Assembly: GCF_009659625.1 (NCBI RefSeq) | Contig: NZ_VOIW01000006.1 | Location: 372,001-436,000 of the forward strand | Origin: Pseudomonas haemolytica | Lineage (GTDB): Bacteria; Pseudomonadota; Gammaproteobacteria; Pseudomonadales; Pseudomonadaceae | Reading direction: 5' to 3' | Length of the DNA: 64,000 bases | In this document: positions 1 to 10,400 of the stretch, in pieces | How the letters are laid out: each line of letters begins with the position of its first letter | Position numbering within the stretch: the first letter of the stretch is position 1 | Translations under genes and position numbers: made by a program | The notes under the pieces: model-generated | What the model saw: the letters and a program-made list of their open reading frames with translations, nothing else | Databases searched by the model: none | Told to the model about the DNA's origin: nothing

Positions 1-1037
1 CCATAGGCCACCAGTTTCGACTCGGCGCCCTGGGCACTGGCATCGGCCAGCAACAGCGTGGCCGGGCGCGCCACCTTGGACAGGCGCAGCTCGTCGATGG
101 CCCCGGCGAACGGCAAGCGCGCGGTGGCCGCATCAGGCAAATCGGCGCCGATGGCCAGGGGCGAATTGAACCCGGGCAACGCCACCGCCAGGCTCGCGGT
201 TTCGCGACCATTGACATACAGCGCGACTTTTTCGCCCTCGGCGGTGAATGCCAGGTGCTGCCACTGACCGGGGTTCAACGCTTGGGTCGAGACTGCGCGC
301 TGGCCGTCAATCTCCACAAACGGCATACCCTGGTTAAGCCCCAGCAACAGGCTATGGCCGCCGTCGCGACGGGCCAGTAGCACTTGCTCGCCGCTGGCCT
401 GGTCCAGGCGCAGCCAGGCGCTGAAGGTGAATGCGCCACCCGCCGCGTGTTGCAGCGACGGGCTGGCCGGCAGCATCAGCGGCTGGCCACCGAACTGCAA
501 GGCACGGCCGATCACCCCGTCAATACTGGCGCCGGTGGCGTTCAACGCGGTATTGCCGTAGGCGGTAGTGTCCCGGGGCGGCGTGCCGTTGGCGCCGTCG
601 AAGTGGTACAGCGCGGTGTAGCTGGGGTCAAAGGTCAGTTGGCCGTTGGCGGTGGCCGGGGCTTTCTGGTTGCCGTAGTACATCCAGATATCCTGGCGCT
701 GGGCACCTTCGACCTTGGGCACATCGACCCAGATCAGCGCCATGCCCATCAGCGGGTCGAAGCTTTCGATCTGGTGGTTGAACACGGTCTTGTCATCGGC
801 ACTGACAAAGCGCAGGTCGGCGCCGTCATCCTTGACGCCGTCAAAGCTGAAGTTGCCGGTGTGCAAGCGCACCAGCAGCGCGGTACGGCCCAGGGCCTGG
901 TTGATCGCGCCACCTTGGGCGGTGGTGTCCACGGTGATCTGCTTGCGGTAGTGCCAGTCGTCCTGCCACCAGGCATGGGCGGTGGCAGGCAGCGTGAAGC
1001 CCAGGCAGATCAACAGGCTCAGAAATAGGCGTTGCAT
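1..1037 (-). CDS. exbB2: ExbB2-like protein, N-terminal DUF2341/LamG part (cut by left edge)
   Basis: A minus-strand reading frame runs open from ATG 1037 off the left edge, giving 345 visible residues. The start has a GGAGA Shine-Dalgarno 8 bases upstream. Residues 1-22 form a signal peptide (MQRLFLSLLICLGF, cleavage after AHA). Next comes a DUF2341-like domain (about 23-130, with DPLMGMALIWVDVPKV and DIWMYYGNQ), then a concanavalin A/LamG-like domain (about 150-320, with ALYHFDGANG, FTFSAWLRL, WQHLAFTAEGEKVALYVNG). In pseudomonads this arrangement precedes a MotA/TolQ/ExbB proton-channel domain, and the gene next to pdtB in P. aeruginosa is exbB2. The ExbB part lies outside the window, so the fusion is inferred. 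It starts 24 bases after pdtB and is probably co-transcribed with it. The likely role is energising an envelope process linked to the TPS exoprotein, which is inference. Confidence 0.8.
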   Translation of the reverse strand, partial: MQRLFLSLLICLGFTLPATAHAWWQDDWHYRKQITVDTTAQGGAINQALGRTALLVRLHTGNFSFDGVKDDGADLRFVSADDKTVFNHQIESFDPLMGMALIWVDVPKVEGAQRQDIWMYYGNQKAPATANGQLTFDPSYTALYHFDGANGTPPRDTTAYGNTALNATGASIDGVIGRALQFGGQPLMLPASPSLQHAAGGAFTFSAWLRLDQASGEQVLLARRDGGHSLLLGLNQGMPFVEIDGQRAVSTQALNPGQWQHLAFTAEGEKVALYVNGRETASLAVALPGFNSPLAIGADLPDAATARLPFAGAIDELRLSKVARPATLLLADASAQGAESKLVAY

Positions 1038-1061
1038 GGGTGAAGTCTCCGGAAGAAAAAG

Positions 1062-2645
1062 TCAGAAAGTCGCCTGCACACTGAAGTGCAGTCGCGAATC
1101 CTGTTTCTGGGTGTTCGGTCCATCGAGCAGCGGGTAGCCCCAATCCAGGCTGCCGGATAACCATTTGCTCAAACTGGCGCGGGTGCCCAGGCCGACACTG
1201 GCCAGGCTGTATTCGTCTTCCTGCTCGGGCAGCGGCTCATGCAGGCGCATGCGTGCCCCTTCGGCAAACGCGTAGAAACGCCATTCCTGTACGTAGCTGC
1301 CGAGGAACTTGGCCAGGGACGGGGTGCGCAACTCCTGGGAGAGCAACAGCCCTTCATCACTGGTGCGCTCAGCCGCGAGGTAACCGCGCACCGAGGTTGC
1401 GCCGCCGGCGGAATACTGCTCGTTGGACACCAGCGGCCCCGAGGCCAACTGGAAGCCGGCCTTGCTCGCCGACTGCCAGTCGTTGCCGAACGTGTAGAGG
1501 TAGTTCGCGTCGCCCTTGAGCACGGCGAAACTGGGGCTGGCCTTGTAGCGCTTGTACTCGAACTCGGTGGCGTCGCTGCCGTAACCAAAAAATGCACGAG
1601 TGCCGACCACCAGGTTCAAGCCGAGCCCCAGCTGGGATTGCTCCGTGTAGCGATAACCGTTGTAGCCGAAGGTCAGCGGCGCGTATTTGAGCGGCACCTG
1701 GTCGTTGCTGGCACCGAGCTTGAGTTGCTCGTCGAAGTCCTTGAAGTCGACGCCTGCGGACAACGAGTTGGCCCAACTGCCAGCGGCCGGCAGGTTGTAG
1801 ATCGCCGACACACCATAGGAATGGCCCTTGCCCAACACGTTGCTGCCGCCGATGGTGGCGATGTTGCTGTCGGACTGGTAACCGGAAAACTGCACGGTCC
1901 AGCGCTCATCCAGCGGAGCGCTGTAGGTGCCGGACCACACCTTGGCATTGCTGCTGTCCTGGGGCGCCGTGAAGTAGGTCAGGGAAACGCTGTGGCCCAG
2001 CTGCCAGAGGTTGTCATAGCCCAGGGTTGCGACTGAGCGCAGCTTCTCGGTGTCGGCGCTGTAGTCGTTGTTCAGGCCCAGGCTGGCGTGCCAGGGGTTC
2101 TGGTCTTCCACCTGCAGGTCGACATCCATGGTGCCCGGGCGCTGGCCTTCTCGCACCAGCGGCGTGACCTGCCGCCCTGCCCCGCGGTTGAGCCCCGCGA
2201 GCTGGGTTTGCACACTGGCAAAATCCGGCACCGCGCCTTCCTTCAGCGCGGGTACTTCTTCACGGATCTCTACCGGCGAGTAGTGCTTGGCGCCTACCAC
2301 CCGCACGCGGCCGACCTTGGTTTCGCTGACTTGCAGGTAGACGATACCGTCATCGACCTTCTGCTCCGGCAACTCGACAAACACCGACTGGTACCCGCGC
2401 GCCTGGTAGATTTTCTGCAGCGCATCACGGGCGCCTTCGATATCGTCGAGGGTTTTTTGCGGCCCGAGAAACGGGTACACCGCCTCCTCGATAGTGGGCG
2501 CGTCGAGTACGGTATTGCCGCGCACGAAGTACTCATTGACGTCCACCCGGCGCGCCGGCGCTTGCTCCTCGGCCAGCACGGGTTGGCACGTGGCCCCAAG
2601 CGCCAGGCAACACAGCGCCAACGTTGACTTGAACAGATGCTCCAC
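1062..2645 (-). CDS. pdtB: Two-partner secretion outer-membrane transporter (TpsB, ShlB/FhaC family)
   Basis: TpsB proteins are Omp85-superfamily 16-strand barrels that export a cognate TpsA exoprotein. I chose GTG 2645 because AGGGGG lies 4 bases upstream and because it gives a clean signal peptide (VEHLFKSTLALCCLALG, cleavage after VLA); the frame stays open upstream of it. Length is 527 residues. After a short linker come the POTRA domains (VDVNEYFVRGNTVL; later YLQVSETKVGRVRVVGAKHY), then the barrel from about residue 190 (HASLGLNNDYSADTEKLRS). The conserved VRGY sits in GGATSVRGYLAAER, and the protein ends in the outer-membrane signature FSVQATF. It lies 59 bases after phdA and 24 before the exbB2-like gene. 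Its partner is the giant exoprotein at 4413-17021. The name follows P. aeruginosa PdtB by synteny. Confidence 0.9.
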   Translation of the reverse strand: MEHLFKSTLALCCLALGATCQPVLAEEQAPARRVDVNEYFVRGNTVLDAPTIEEAVYPFLGPQKTLDDIEGARDALQKIYQARGYQSVFVELPEQKVDDGIVYLQVSETKVGRVRVVGAKHYSPVEIREEVPALKEGAVPDFASVQTQLAGLNRGAGRQVTPLVREGQRPGTMDVDLQVEDQNPWHASLGLNNDYSADTEKLRSVATLGYDNLWQLGHSVSLTYFTAPQDSSNAKVWSGTYSAPLDERWTVQFSGYQSDSNIATIGGSNVLGKGHSYGVSAIYNLPAAGSWANSLSAGVDFKDFDEQLKLGASNDQVPLKYAPLTFGYNGYRYTEQSQLGLGLNLVVGTRAFFGYGSDATEFEYKRYKASPSFAVLKGDANYLYTFGNDWQSASKAGFQLASGPLVSNEQYSAGGATSVRGYLAAERTSDEGLLLSQELRTPSLAKFLGSYVQEWRFYAFAEGARMRLHEPLPEQEDEYSLASVGLGTRASLSKWLSGSLDWGYPLLDGPNTQKQDSRLHFSVQATF

Positions 2646-2704
2646 ACCGCCCCCTGGTTGTCTAAAGTGTTGCGCCTTCACCGATTGCACGGCGTTCGGC
2701 CTGC

Positions 2705-3307
2705 TCAATTGCTGGTGGTCGAAAGATGGCTGTGCCGGGCCAGCCAGGTGTGCAGCAAGGCGAAGTTCAACGAGAACTCCGGCATGTGCAGCAAGGCGCC
2801 ACAAAACACTTCACCGATGATTTTCTGAATCAGTTGCACCGCATGCGGGTTGTCCAACAGCGTGGCAATGTCCCGTTGCAGCGCGTGGATACCCCAGACT
2901 TTCTGGTGCAGGTCGAGGCCGACGAACCAGCGGAACAGCAGGTTGTAATTGAGCTGTTCGTGCAGTTGCTGCTCGCTGGGCACCGAATACAGCAGTTGCA
3001 GGAGCAGGATGTGCACCACCGTATGCGGCGCGATCGACATGCCCGGTTCGGCCTGGAGTTGGTCGCGGTGGCTGTCGAGCACCTCATCGATCTGCGGGCG
3101 CAGCAACACCAGTGAATGGCCGGTGGGGATGTAGCTGGACACTTCCTTCAACGCGCCCTGCCAGTCGTCCTGGGAGACGATCCACACCCACGGCGCACCG
3201 TAGCGGTACACCGAAACCGGCTTCTTGCGTGCGGCTTCCACGATCTTCGACAGGCGCTGGTCGAGCTCCTGCATACCGACTTTCGAGTAGCGTTCCATAG
3301 TTCCCAC
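2705..3307 (-). CDS. phdA: PhdA-like protein: Phd/YefM-like N-terminus joined to an InsH/DUF772-like region
   Basis: The 200-residue protein starts at GTG 3307, which has an ideal AGGAGG six bases upstream; the ATG three codons later (3298) has no well-spaced site. Residues 4-60 read like a Phd/YefM antitoxin N-terminus (MERYSKVGMQELDQRLSKIVEAARKKP..., with VSRYGAP-like VYRYGAPWVWIVSQDDW). The rest resembles the DUF772 N-terminal domain of IS5/IS1182-type transposases (QLNYNLLFRWFVGLDL, HALQRDIATLL). There is no catalytic transposase domain and there are no flanking terminal repeats, so this is a resident gene and not an insertion sequence. In P. aeruginosa the gene between pdtA and pdtB is phdA, which acts downstream of BfmR and limits prophage-mediated lysis and DNA release in biofilms. 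The same position and Phd-like start support the name. No partner toxin gene is visible. Confidence 0.72.
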   Translation of the reverse strand: MGTMERYSKVGMQELDQRLSKIVEAARKKPVSVYRYGAPWVWIVSQDDWQGALKEVSSYIPTGHSLVLLRPQIDEVLDSHRDQLQAEPGMSIAPHTVVHILLLQLLYSVPSEQQLHEQLNYNLLFRWFVGLDLHQKVWGIHALQRDIATLLDNPHAVQLIQKIIGEVFCGALLHMPEFSLNFALLHTWLARHSHLSTTSN

Positions 3308-3526
3308 TTGCCCCCTCCTGGCGTGCTGCTGACGGCTTTGGAGGGGACCTTTGATCGCCTCCAGCGCGTTACATAGGCAAGACAGGAGTGGGTGCGGGCT
3401 ACCGAACTTTTGTCATGAAAGCTTCATTTTGGATTGGGTGGGGGGCAATTTTTCAGTGGGGTCATGTGCGCAAATGTAGGAGGGGCGGTGTGACGATTGC
3501 GGCCTAACAGCGACCAGGATGTTAGG

Positions 3527-4358
3527 GGTTTTGACCGAGTACATATCCGTTGCTGCGGTACCGGCGAGTATTGGTTCCGCTCTTACAGCGGGTCACTTTT
3601 GAAAAGAGCCCAAAAGTAACCAAAAGGCTCTTGCCCCACCACTCGGCACCTCGCCTAGGCTCGGTGTGCCCGTAATCCGACATTGATTTGGGGGGCCGCC
3701 GCCACGCGCCATCCATGGCGCGGGGCGGCTAAACCGGCATCCCTGCCGGTTTACCCCCCAAATCAATATCGAATTCCGGCCAGCGTGGTTTAACGGGGCG
3801 CCTGAGATCAAAATCAAAAGAAAAAGCGAGGCGGCCTTATAGCCGACCTGATCGTTGAAGCCTGCGCGTACCCCTGTGGGAGCGGGCTTGCTCGCGAAAG
3901 CGGTGGGTCAGTCAATATCTATGTTTGCTGGGCCGACGCCTTCGCGAGCAAGCCCGCTCCCACATTTGATCTTCGCTACCTTGAGCATTTCGTTCGCTTA
4001 ACTGACCCACCCCCACAGAAAAGCAGAAACGCCGCCAGCGTAACCACGATGCGAAGCGAGCAGCTCTTGATCTGGCTTTTGATCTCAGGCGCCCCGTTAA
4101 ACCACGCTGGCCGAACGCAGGCTTGAATCCGTGGGTAACCCGGCAGGACGCCGGGTTAGCCGCACTGGGCCAGGGATGGCCCATTGCGGCGGCCCACGGA
4201 TTCAAGCCGGAGTGAGGGCATGCCGAGCCTAGGCGAGGCACCAAGTGGTGGGGCGAGGACCTTTTGGTTACTTTTGGGTCCTTCCAAAAGTGACCCGCTG
4301 TAAGAGCGGAACCCATAGTGGCCGTTACCTAAATAACGGATATGTACTCGGTCAAACC
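3527..4358. repeat. Composite nested-palindrome element, copy 1
   Basis: This fills most of the 1.1-kb gap between pdtA and phdA. The two halves are diverged inverted copies of each other. Each half has, from the end inward: a terminal ACCGAGTACATATCCGTT with a small inner hairpin; the hairpin CCGCT-CTTAC-AGCGG; the hairpin ACTTTTG-8-CAAAAGT; a block with the palindrome GCCTAGGC; a branched hairpin (outer stem plus two inner stem-loops); and the block CCAGCGTGGTTTAACGGGGC. The left branched hairpin has the outer stem ATTGATTTGGGGGG/CCCCCCAAATCAAT. The right one has GGCTTGAATCCGTGGG/CCCACGGATTCAAGCC. A REPIN (3875-3966) occupies the centre. No frame inside has recognisable protein features. 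The 219 bases between it and phdA hold nothing I can name. Confidence 0.9.
3875..3966. repeat. REPIN at the centre of composite element copy 1
   Basis: Two REP units face each other: GTGGGAGCGGGCTTGCTCGC on the left and its complement GCGAGCAAGCCCGCTCCCAC on the right, around a loop of about 45 bases. This is the typical pseudomonad REPIN layout, mobilised in trans by RAYT transposases; none is encoded in the window. The loop reads GCGGTGGGTCAGTC... from left to right, the same as copy 2 and opposite to copy 3. Confidence 0.88.
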
Positions 4359-4361
4359 CAA

Positions 4362-4391
4362 TAAAAAAAGGGGCAATCACTGATCACCCCA
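4362..4391 (-). terminator. Rho-independent terminator after pdtA
   Basis: Read on the minus strand, GGGGTGATC-AGT-GATTGCCCC forms a stem with two wobble pairs and is followed directly by a run of T. It lies about 25 bases past the pdtA stop and just before composite element copy 1. It should separate pdtA transcription from phdA-pdtB. Confidence 0.75.
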
Positions 4392-4412
4392 AAGCTACAT
4401 CGAGAGGTCCTG

Positions 4413-7400
4413 CTACAAACTGATCTGCTTGCGCTCTTCGTCAGTCAACCGCGCCCGCGCCTGTTCACTCAAAGGCCCCGCGCCCAACACCTGCACCGGG
4501 CTGTCCGGGTTATACCCGGAGGTCTTCTGCTGCGGCTCACGCGGCACCGGCTCGGTGCCAAAACCCAGCACCTCCACCGTCACGATCGACGCCCTGCCCT
4601 GCTTCGCCGCCGCCTGCTGACTGCGCGCTGCATCTTCCGCCGCCTGGGACGCCGCCGCCCCCGCCGCACTGGCCGAGGTCATCGCGCCGGTGTTCACCGC
4701 CGCTGTCACCGGCACCCCGGAAGACTTGCCCTGGGTCTGGATGTTGGCCGCGTTGACCACATGCAACGCGGCAATGTTGACGTTGCCGGAGACCCGGATG
4801 CCCGCTTCGCCCGCGTCGATGGTGCCCGCCGGGGCCAACAGGTCGATGTCACCGGCCGGCACTTCGGCAATCGGGGCCAGGGTGGCAATACCCGCACCGG
4901 AACTTGGCACGTTGGGCGACAGCGTCACGTTGCCCCAGGTGTCATACACCCGCTTGGGCGGGGTGTAGAGCACGGTGGTTTTCGCGCCACGGCCGGCGTT
5001 GATATCGCCGGCGTTGGACCAGGCGAGTATCGACCCGCCAAAGGTGGTCATGATACGGCTCTGGCCCAGCAGGATGCTGCCCTGGGCATACAGCTGGATG
5101 TCCCCGGCACCTTGAGTCAGCACACCGGCAGTCGCCGGCGGTGCAGTGCCTTCAATGCCGAACACTTGTTGCCCGCCCGGGGTGAGCATCTGGATATTGC
5201 CGCCAAACAGGGTATGCACCCCGGCGCCACCATACAGGGTGATATCGCCGTCATACATGATGGGGTTACCCGCCACGTCCTTGCTCGGCAACAGCCCGTC
5301 GATAGCCACGCGACTGCGCACAAAGCTACCCGCACGCGGGCCTGCAGCCAGGTTGAATTCACGGCCACCCTCACGCACTTCGGCGAAGTACACCGTGCGG
5401 GCAAAGAGGCGTTGTTGCTCAGGGCCCAAGCCCGCGAAATAGGCGCGGGCCTGGTCGGCGTCACCACTGAAGGCATAGCGTTGCTTGAGCCATTGCAGCA
5501 GTTCGGCTTCGTAGGTTTTCGCCACCTTGCCGGCCTGTGTGGCCAGGGGAACACCTTCGACGGCCTGATTGGCGCGGTCCAGATAAGGGGTGACGAACTT
5601 CAGGTAATCCAGGCCATTAGGCCCTACCCCGGCTTCCAGCACGATAGATGCACCCGGGCGCGAATCCCCGGCAACCACCGGGCCCAGGCTGGTGATGGAG
5701 GCTTTGTCTTCCATCAACAGGTTGCGCCCGGCACTGACTTCCAGGGCGCCGGGGCCGGCAACGTTGAAGCTGCTGTAGATAATGTCGCGCCCGGCCGACA
5801 CCACCGAGACATCCTCGGGACGACTGTGCACGAACAGGTTGCCGCGGCTTTCACCGGTGTAATCGCCGTTGTAGCCCAACAGCGCGGGGAACAGCGTCGG
5901 CGAGCCCAAATACGTGCCTGAACTGACAATGTCACGCCCCGCGCGAATCCATACCGGGCCTACCGACTCATAGCGAACCTGCCCCTGGCGTGAGCCGTTG
6001 AACGTAATGATTTCGCCACTGCGCACCCCTACGATATCGCCTTGCCGCGCATAAAACCTGGCCGGTTCTGCCTGGGAGGACGGGCGCGCAAGATCGGTCG
6101 GGCTGCGCAAGGCAAACAAGGAAAAGTCAGCCTGCAGGGCATCACTGCCCAGGTTGTGGACGACGCTGTTGAACCCGTCCCGGCCCACAAAGGCTGGCGC
6201 GAACGGCGTCGGTATCGAGCCCAGGCTGTCACCCGACTGGTTGACGGCATAGCCACTGGCGTAGATCGAATCGCCGGCCAGCATCGCCAGCCGCCCATTG
6301 CTCGATGGCGCCAGCAATAGCGAGTAGGCAGGGTTGTTGGGCTGCGGGCCGCTGCCTAACGCGGAAGCACCGAGGTAGATGCTGCCATTGGCTGCCACCC
6401 CACCTAGTTTGGAGGGGAAGATGAAACGCCCATCCGAGCTGGAGTAGTTCTGCCCTTTCAACGGCTCAGTGCTGCCACCGGCGCTAAGCGACACACTCTG
6501 CACGCTAGGTGTCAAACTGCCGCCCGCAGAGAATAAGTCGATGGCCGTACGCTCGGTCCACAGCGAGAACCAGGTGGTCCCATTGCCATAGTCTTTGCCG
6601 TTGTAGCTGAACGCCTGGTTATTCTCGGTAGACACACGCCCAGGGTCGCCGGCCCCCGCCAGCACCAGATCACCTCGGGTCGACAGGTTGGCCGTCGCGT
6701 CTCCAAGCATCAGCGTGATCCCGCCAGTGGCCGTCCCCAGGCTCGCGGTGTACGGCGAGTAGGCCCGAGTGTCCTTGGCATCCTGATCGCCACGCATACC
6801 GCCATAGTTCAAGGCGATGCCCCCCAGGCTACCGGCCTGCAGGTTCAAGGCACCGCGCAGGTTGGTGAAGACACCGTTGAGGCTGAGCGTTTCTGCCTTA
6901 AAGTCAGCGGACAGCAGGCCGGCCGTATTCAGTCGGGTGGCGCGAGCGTCCAATCCTGGGTTCAAATCCCCGCCCATACGCACATCCAGGTCACCGCCCC
7001 CAGTGAGCAGCAATTGACCGTCAACCAAACGCCCGGTGCTACCGACCGCCAATACCAGCCCTTCACTGCGCGGTGCCCTGCCCCCGTCCAGGGAGCCGCG
7101 GCGCGTCTGCATGCCAGCATCGCTGCCCAGGTCCAGGGTCAGGTTGCCGCCCCCCAGGGTGCCGACACCGGTGAACCCTACCAGGCGCGGCAACAGGTCT
7201 ATCTGCTTGGCGTCTTCGAATTGAATGTTGGCATTGCCCGCGCCTTTGACATAGGTACCAAAGTTGATCCACCAACTGGTAGGCGTGGGCGTAACGCCAG
7301 GGGTATTGCCCGTGCCTTGACGCCACAACCAGTTGCCCAGGTTGCCACTGTTGAGTTGGGTGCGACCGTCATTGGGCATGGCCACGCCTTGGTTTGGCGT

Positions 7401-10400
7401 CCAGACATCGGCTGTCAGGCTACCGCCCGTGCGCAGCAACAGGTTGCCGCCGGCGTCGGGATACCAGGCAGCATATGGGCTGTTGTCATCGACCAAGGCT
7501 TCATACGCCTTGGCCGTGCTCCCCAGCACCGTTCCATCCGCCGAGGCGGCACGGGCCCGGTCAAAATCTGCAGCCGCACTGCCTGCACGAGAAGCGCTGG
7601 AACCGCCGGCGGTATAGATGCCATAGGGTGATTGCATCGCCACATTGCCGGCGGCGATCAGGTCCAGATCTCCGGTGCCGGTACGCAGTACGCTGAAATG
7701 CTGACTCACCGGCGAGACCAGTTTCACCTCCCCAATGGTCACCTTCTCGGGTATCGCCGGAATCGGTTCGCCCAGGGACACGCACATTTCCGGGTCACAG
7801 AAGCTTTCGTCCTGAGGCGATACCGGTTGGCCGGGCACAAAGCCAAAGATTTCGGCGATATCACTCCACACATAATTGACTCGAACACAGATATCAGGCT
7901 CGTCACAAGAACCCCACTCGGGCTCCGGCACCGCCGTCCCCGCCTCGACACCGAACAACTCGGCAGCAAAGTCACTCCAGTACCAGGCCCCACCCGGCCG
8001 GGCCGGTTGCCCAGGCACGATTATTTTCTCGTGGGTCTGGTAAATGCCGTAGTGCGTGTCCGCCAAGGTCAGGTCGCCGGCATAGGCTGGCTGGATCGAA
8101 CGCGTGTCGGCAGCCTGGGTATCGGCACCCGACACCAGGCGCAACGACCACGATTGCGAGCCCTCGGCCAGCATTGGCGCCACGGCCCAGTTCTGGCGTG
8201 CGGTGGCGCCGGTCACGGTGCGCAACGGCACCGACACCGCACCATTGGGCAACTTGACGTCCGTGCCGTAAGGGATCAGCGCCCCCACCTTGAGTGCCAG
8301 GTTACCGGCCAGCACGACCCCATCGGTTGCACTGCCCGTCACGGCCCCACGGCTGGGCAACGGCACGCCCGCCGGCCAGGTCATGGCACGCAGGGAGGCG
8401 GCGCCCGCCAACACCGTGCCCGCATCCAGTTGCGTACCCGCGGCCAGCACCACAGGTTGCTGCAACAAGGTGCCGGCGGCATACAGCAGGTTGCCGGCGC
8501 TGTCGTGCACCGCCGCGCTCAACACGGTGTTGGCCGGCAGGCTCAGGGGTGCGTCGAGGGTACCCTGGGTCGGCAGCACAGTGCCTTGCGCCAGTGTGGT
8601 GGCCTGGATCGGCAACGGGTAGTTGAGGGTCTTGCCGGTGGGGAACGCACTGCCGTTTGCCAGGACCACACCGGGGCCGGGCACGATCACATCGGCACCG
8701 AACCCTTGCAGACCCGGGGTCAACACCCAGCCATTGTCGTCCGGGGTCGCAGGTGGCGGGGCGAAGCCGTCGTTGATGCTGCCGTAGATATTGATATTGC
8801 CACCGGCACGCACCACCAGGCCGCCCACCTCACCCGAACCGTACACCGAGGTCTTCGGCGTGTTGGGGTTGACGCTGGCATAACGGTAACCGGAAAGGTC
8901 CAGGTCGCCACTGACCACCAGGTCGCCCTGGGTGACGATTTCCACACCTGGGCGCAAGTGGAACGCCTCGGTGTAGCGGCTGTTGTTCAACCCCGCGAGC
9001 TTGCCCGTCATCAGCCCAGCGTTGTTCAAGGCATTGTTGATAAAGGCTTGGGCAAGCGCGTGTTTCTGCTCCAGGTAGTGCTGGTCGATCACCTGATACG
9101 GTCGGCCACTGGCCGAGGGCTCAATGCCCACCGGCGCATCGGTGTAACGGGCCACTGCGTTTACCGCGATGGAGCGAGCGCCCTGAACATTGAGCGCCCC
9201 ACTCGCATCGATGGCCACGTCATCGGCATTGAGCCGTGGTGCATTCAGTTCCAGGGTGCCCCGGGCCACGCCGTCGTAGTGCCCCGGGCCACTGCCCAAA
9301 ACCGCCGCCGTGCCGTGGCGCAGGTCGATGCGCACACCCTCGGCCAAACTCAATTGGCCGTCGCCGCTGTTGAGCTCCACCATCGCCCGGTTCGGTGCAT
9401 CAATGATTTTGCCGTAGCTGTCGACTCGCAACGCCGTGCCGTGCGCATCCAGCACAGCACTGCCGGCAACGGTCACGCCCTGCTTGGCGGCCAGGCGTAT
9501 GCTGCCGACCCGCTCGCCGCTGGCATCAAGGGTGCCCACCACCGTCAGGCTGCCGTTGTCCACCGAGACGTTGATTTGATTGGCCTTGAGTTCATCGCCA
9601 ATCACCAGGTTGCCCTGCTTGAGCTGGAAGCTGCGCGAACCGAATACTTGGCCTTGGTTCAAGCGTTGATTCAACGCGGCGAAATCGCCCACCTGTTGCG
9701 CACGGATGTCCACACCACCGGCCTTGTACGGCACCAGCGTGCCACCGGCATCGTAATAGCCGCTGCTGCCGGCGCGAACGTGCCCTTGCAGGTCGACCTG
9801 CCCGGCACCGGTGTCCACGGCCACGGCCTTGAGCAAGCCGCCCTGGTTGAATTGCGCGGACAGGTCGATCAGCGCGCCCGCCGCCTGGCGAATGTCACCG
9901 TGACGGCTCTCCAGGCTGACATCGCCGCCCCAACTGTATTGGCTCACATCGTTGATCTGCACTTTGCGGCCACTGAGGTCCAGGCGCGAAGCCGCGCCCA
10001 GCGTCAGCGCTTGATCGGCGCTGAGGGTCAGCTTGCCGCTGGGCAGCACCACCGAGGTATCGAGGGCCACGCTGTGCCCGGACAACAGCAATTCGGCGCC
10101 CAGGGCGTCGATAGCCCCCGCCGCAACCGGTGCCGCGCCGTTGGCCGGGGCCTTCACGTTAACAGTGCCACCGGCGCTGATGCGGTTGACCGAGCCGGCT
10201 TCACCGGTCAGCAAAGGCGTGGTGATGTTCAGGTTGCCACCGCTGTAGGTAAAGCCCTTGCCGGCTTCATAGGCACCCTGGGCCTGGTGCACGCTCAGGT
10301 TGCCTTTGTGGTTGGCAGTGATGCGTTCGCTGGCGTTGAGATTGACGTTGGCAAAACCCAGGGTCATCCGCCCATTGTTAGCCAGGCTGTCGGGCTGGGC

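Noticed and set aside
2705..3307. Insertion sequence or active transposase gene
   Set aside because: Only an InsH-like N-terminal part is present, there are no terminal repeats or catalytic DDE region, and the gene sits in a conserved place between pdtA and pdtB.
3411..3435. Pho box upstream of phdA (CTTTCAT on the minus strand)
   Set aside because: Only one half site fits; its partner at 11-bp spacing is poor in both directions.
3875..3966. CRISPR-like repeat array
   Set aside because: There are only two inverted REP units, no regularly spaced direct repeats and no cas genes in the window.
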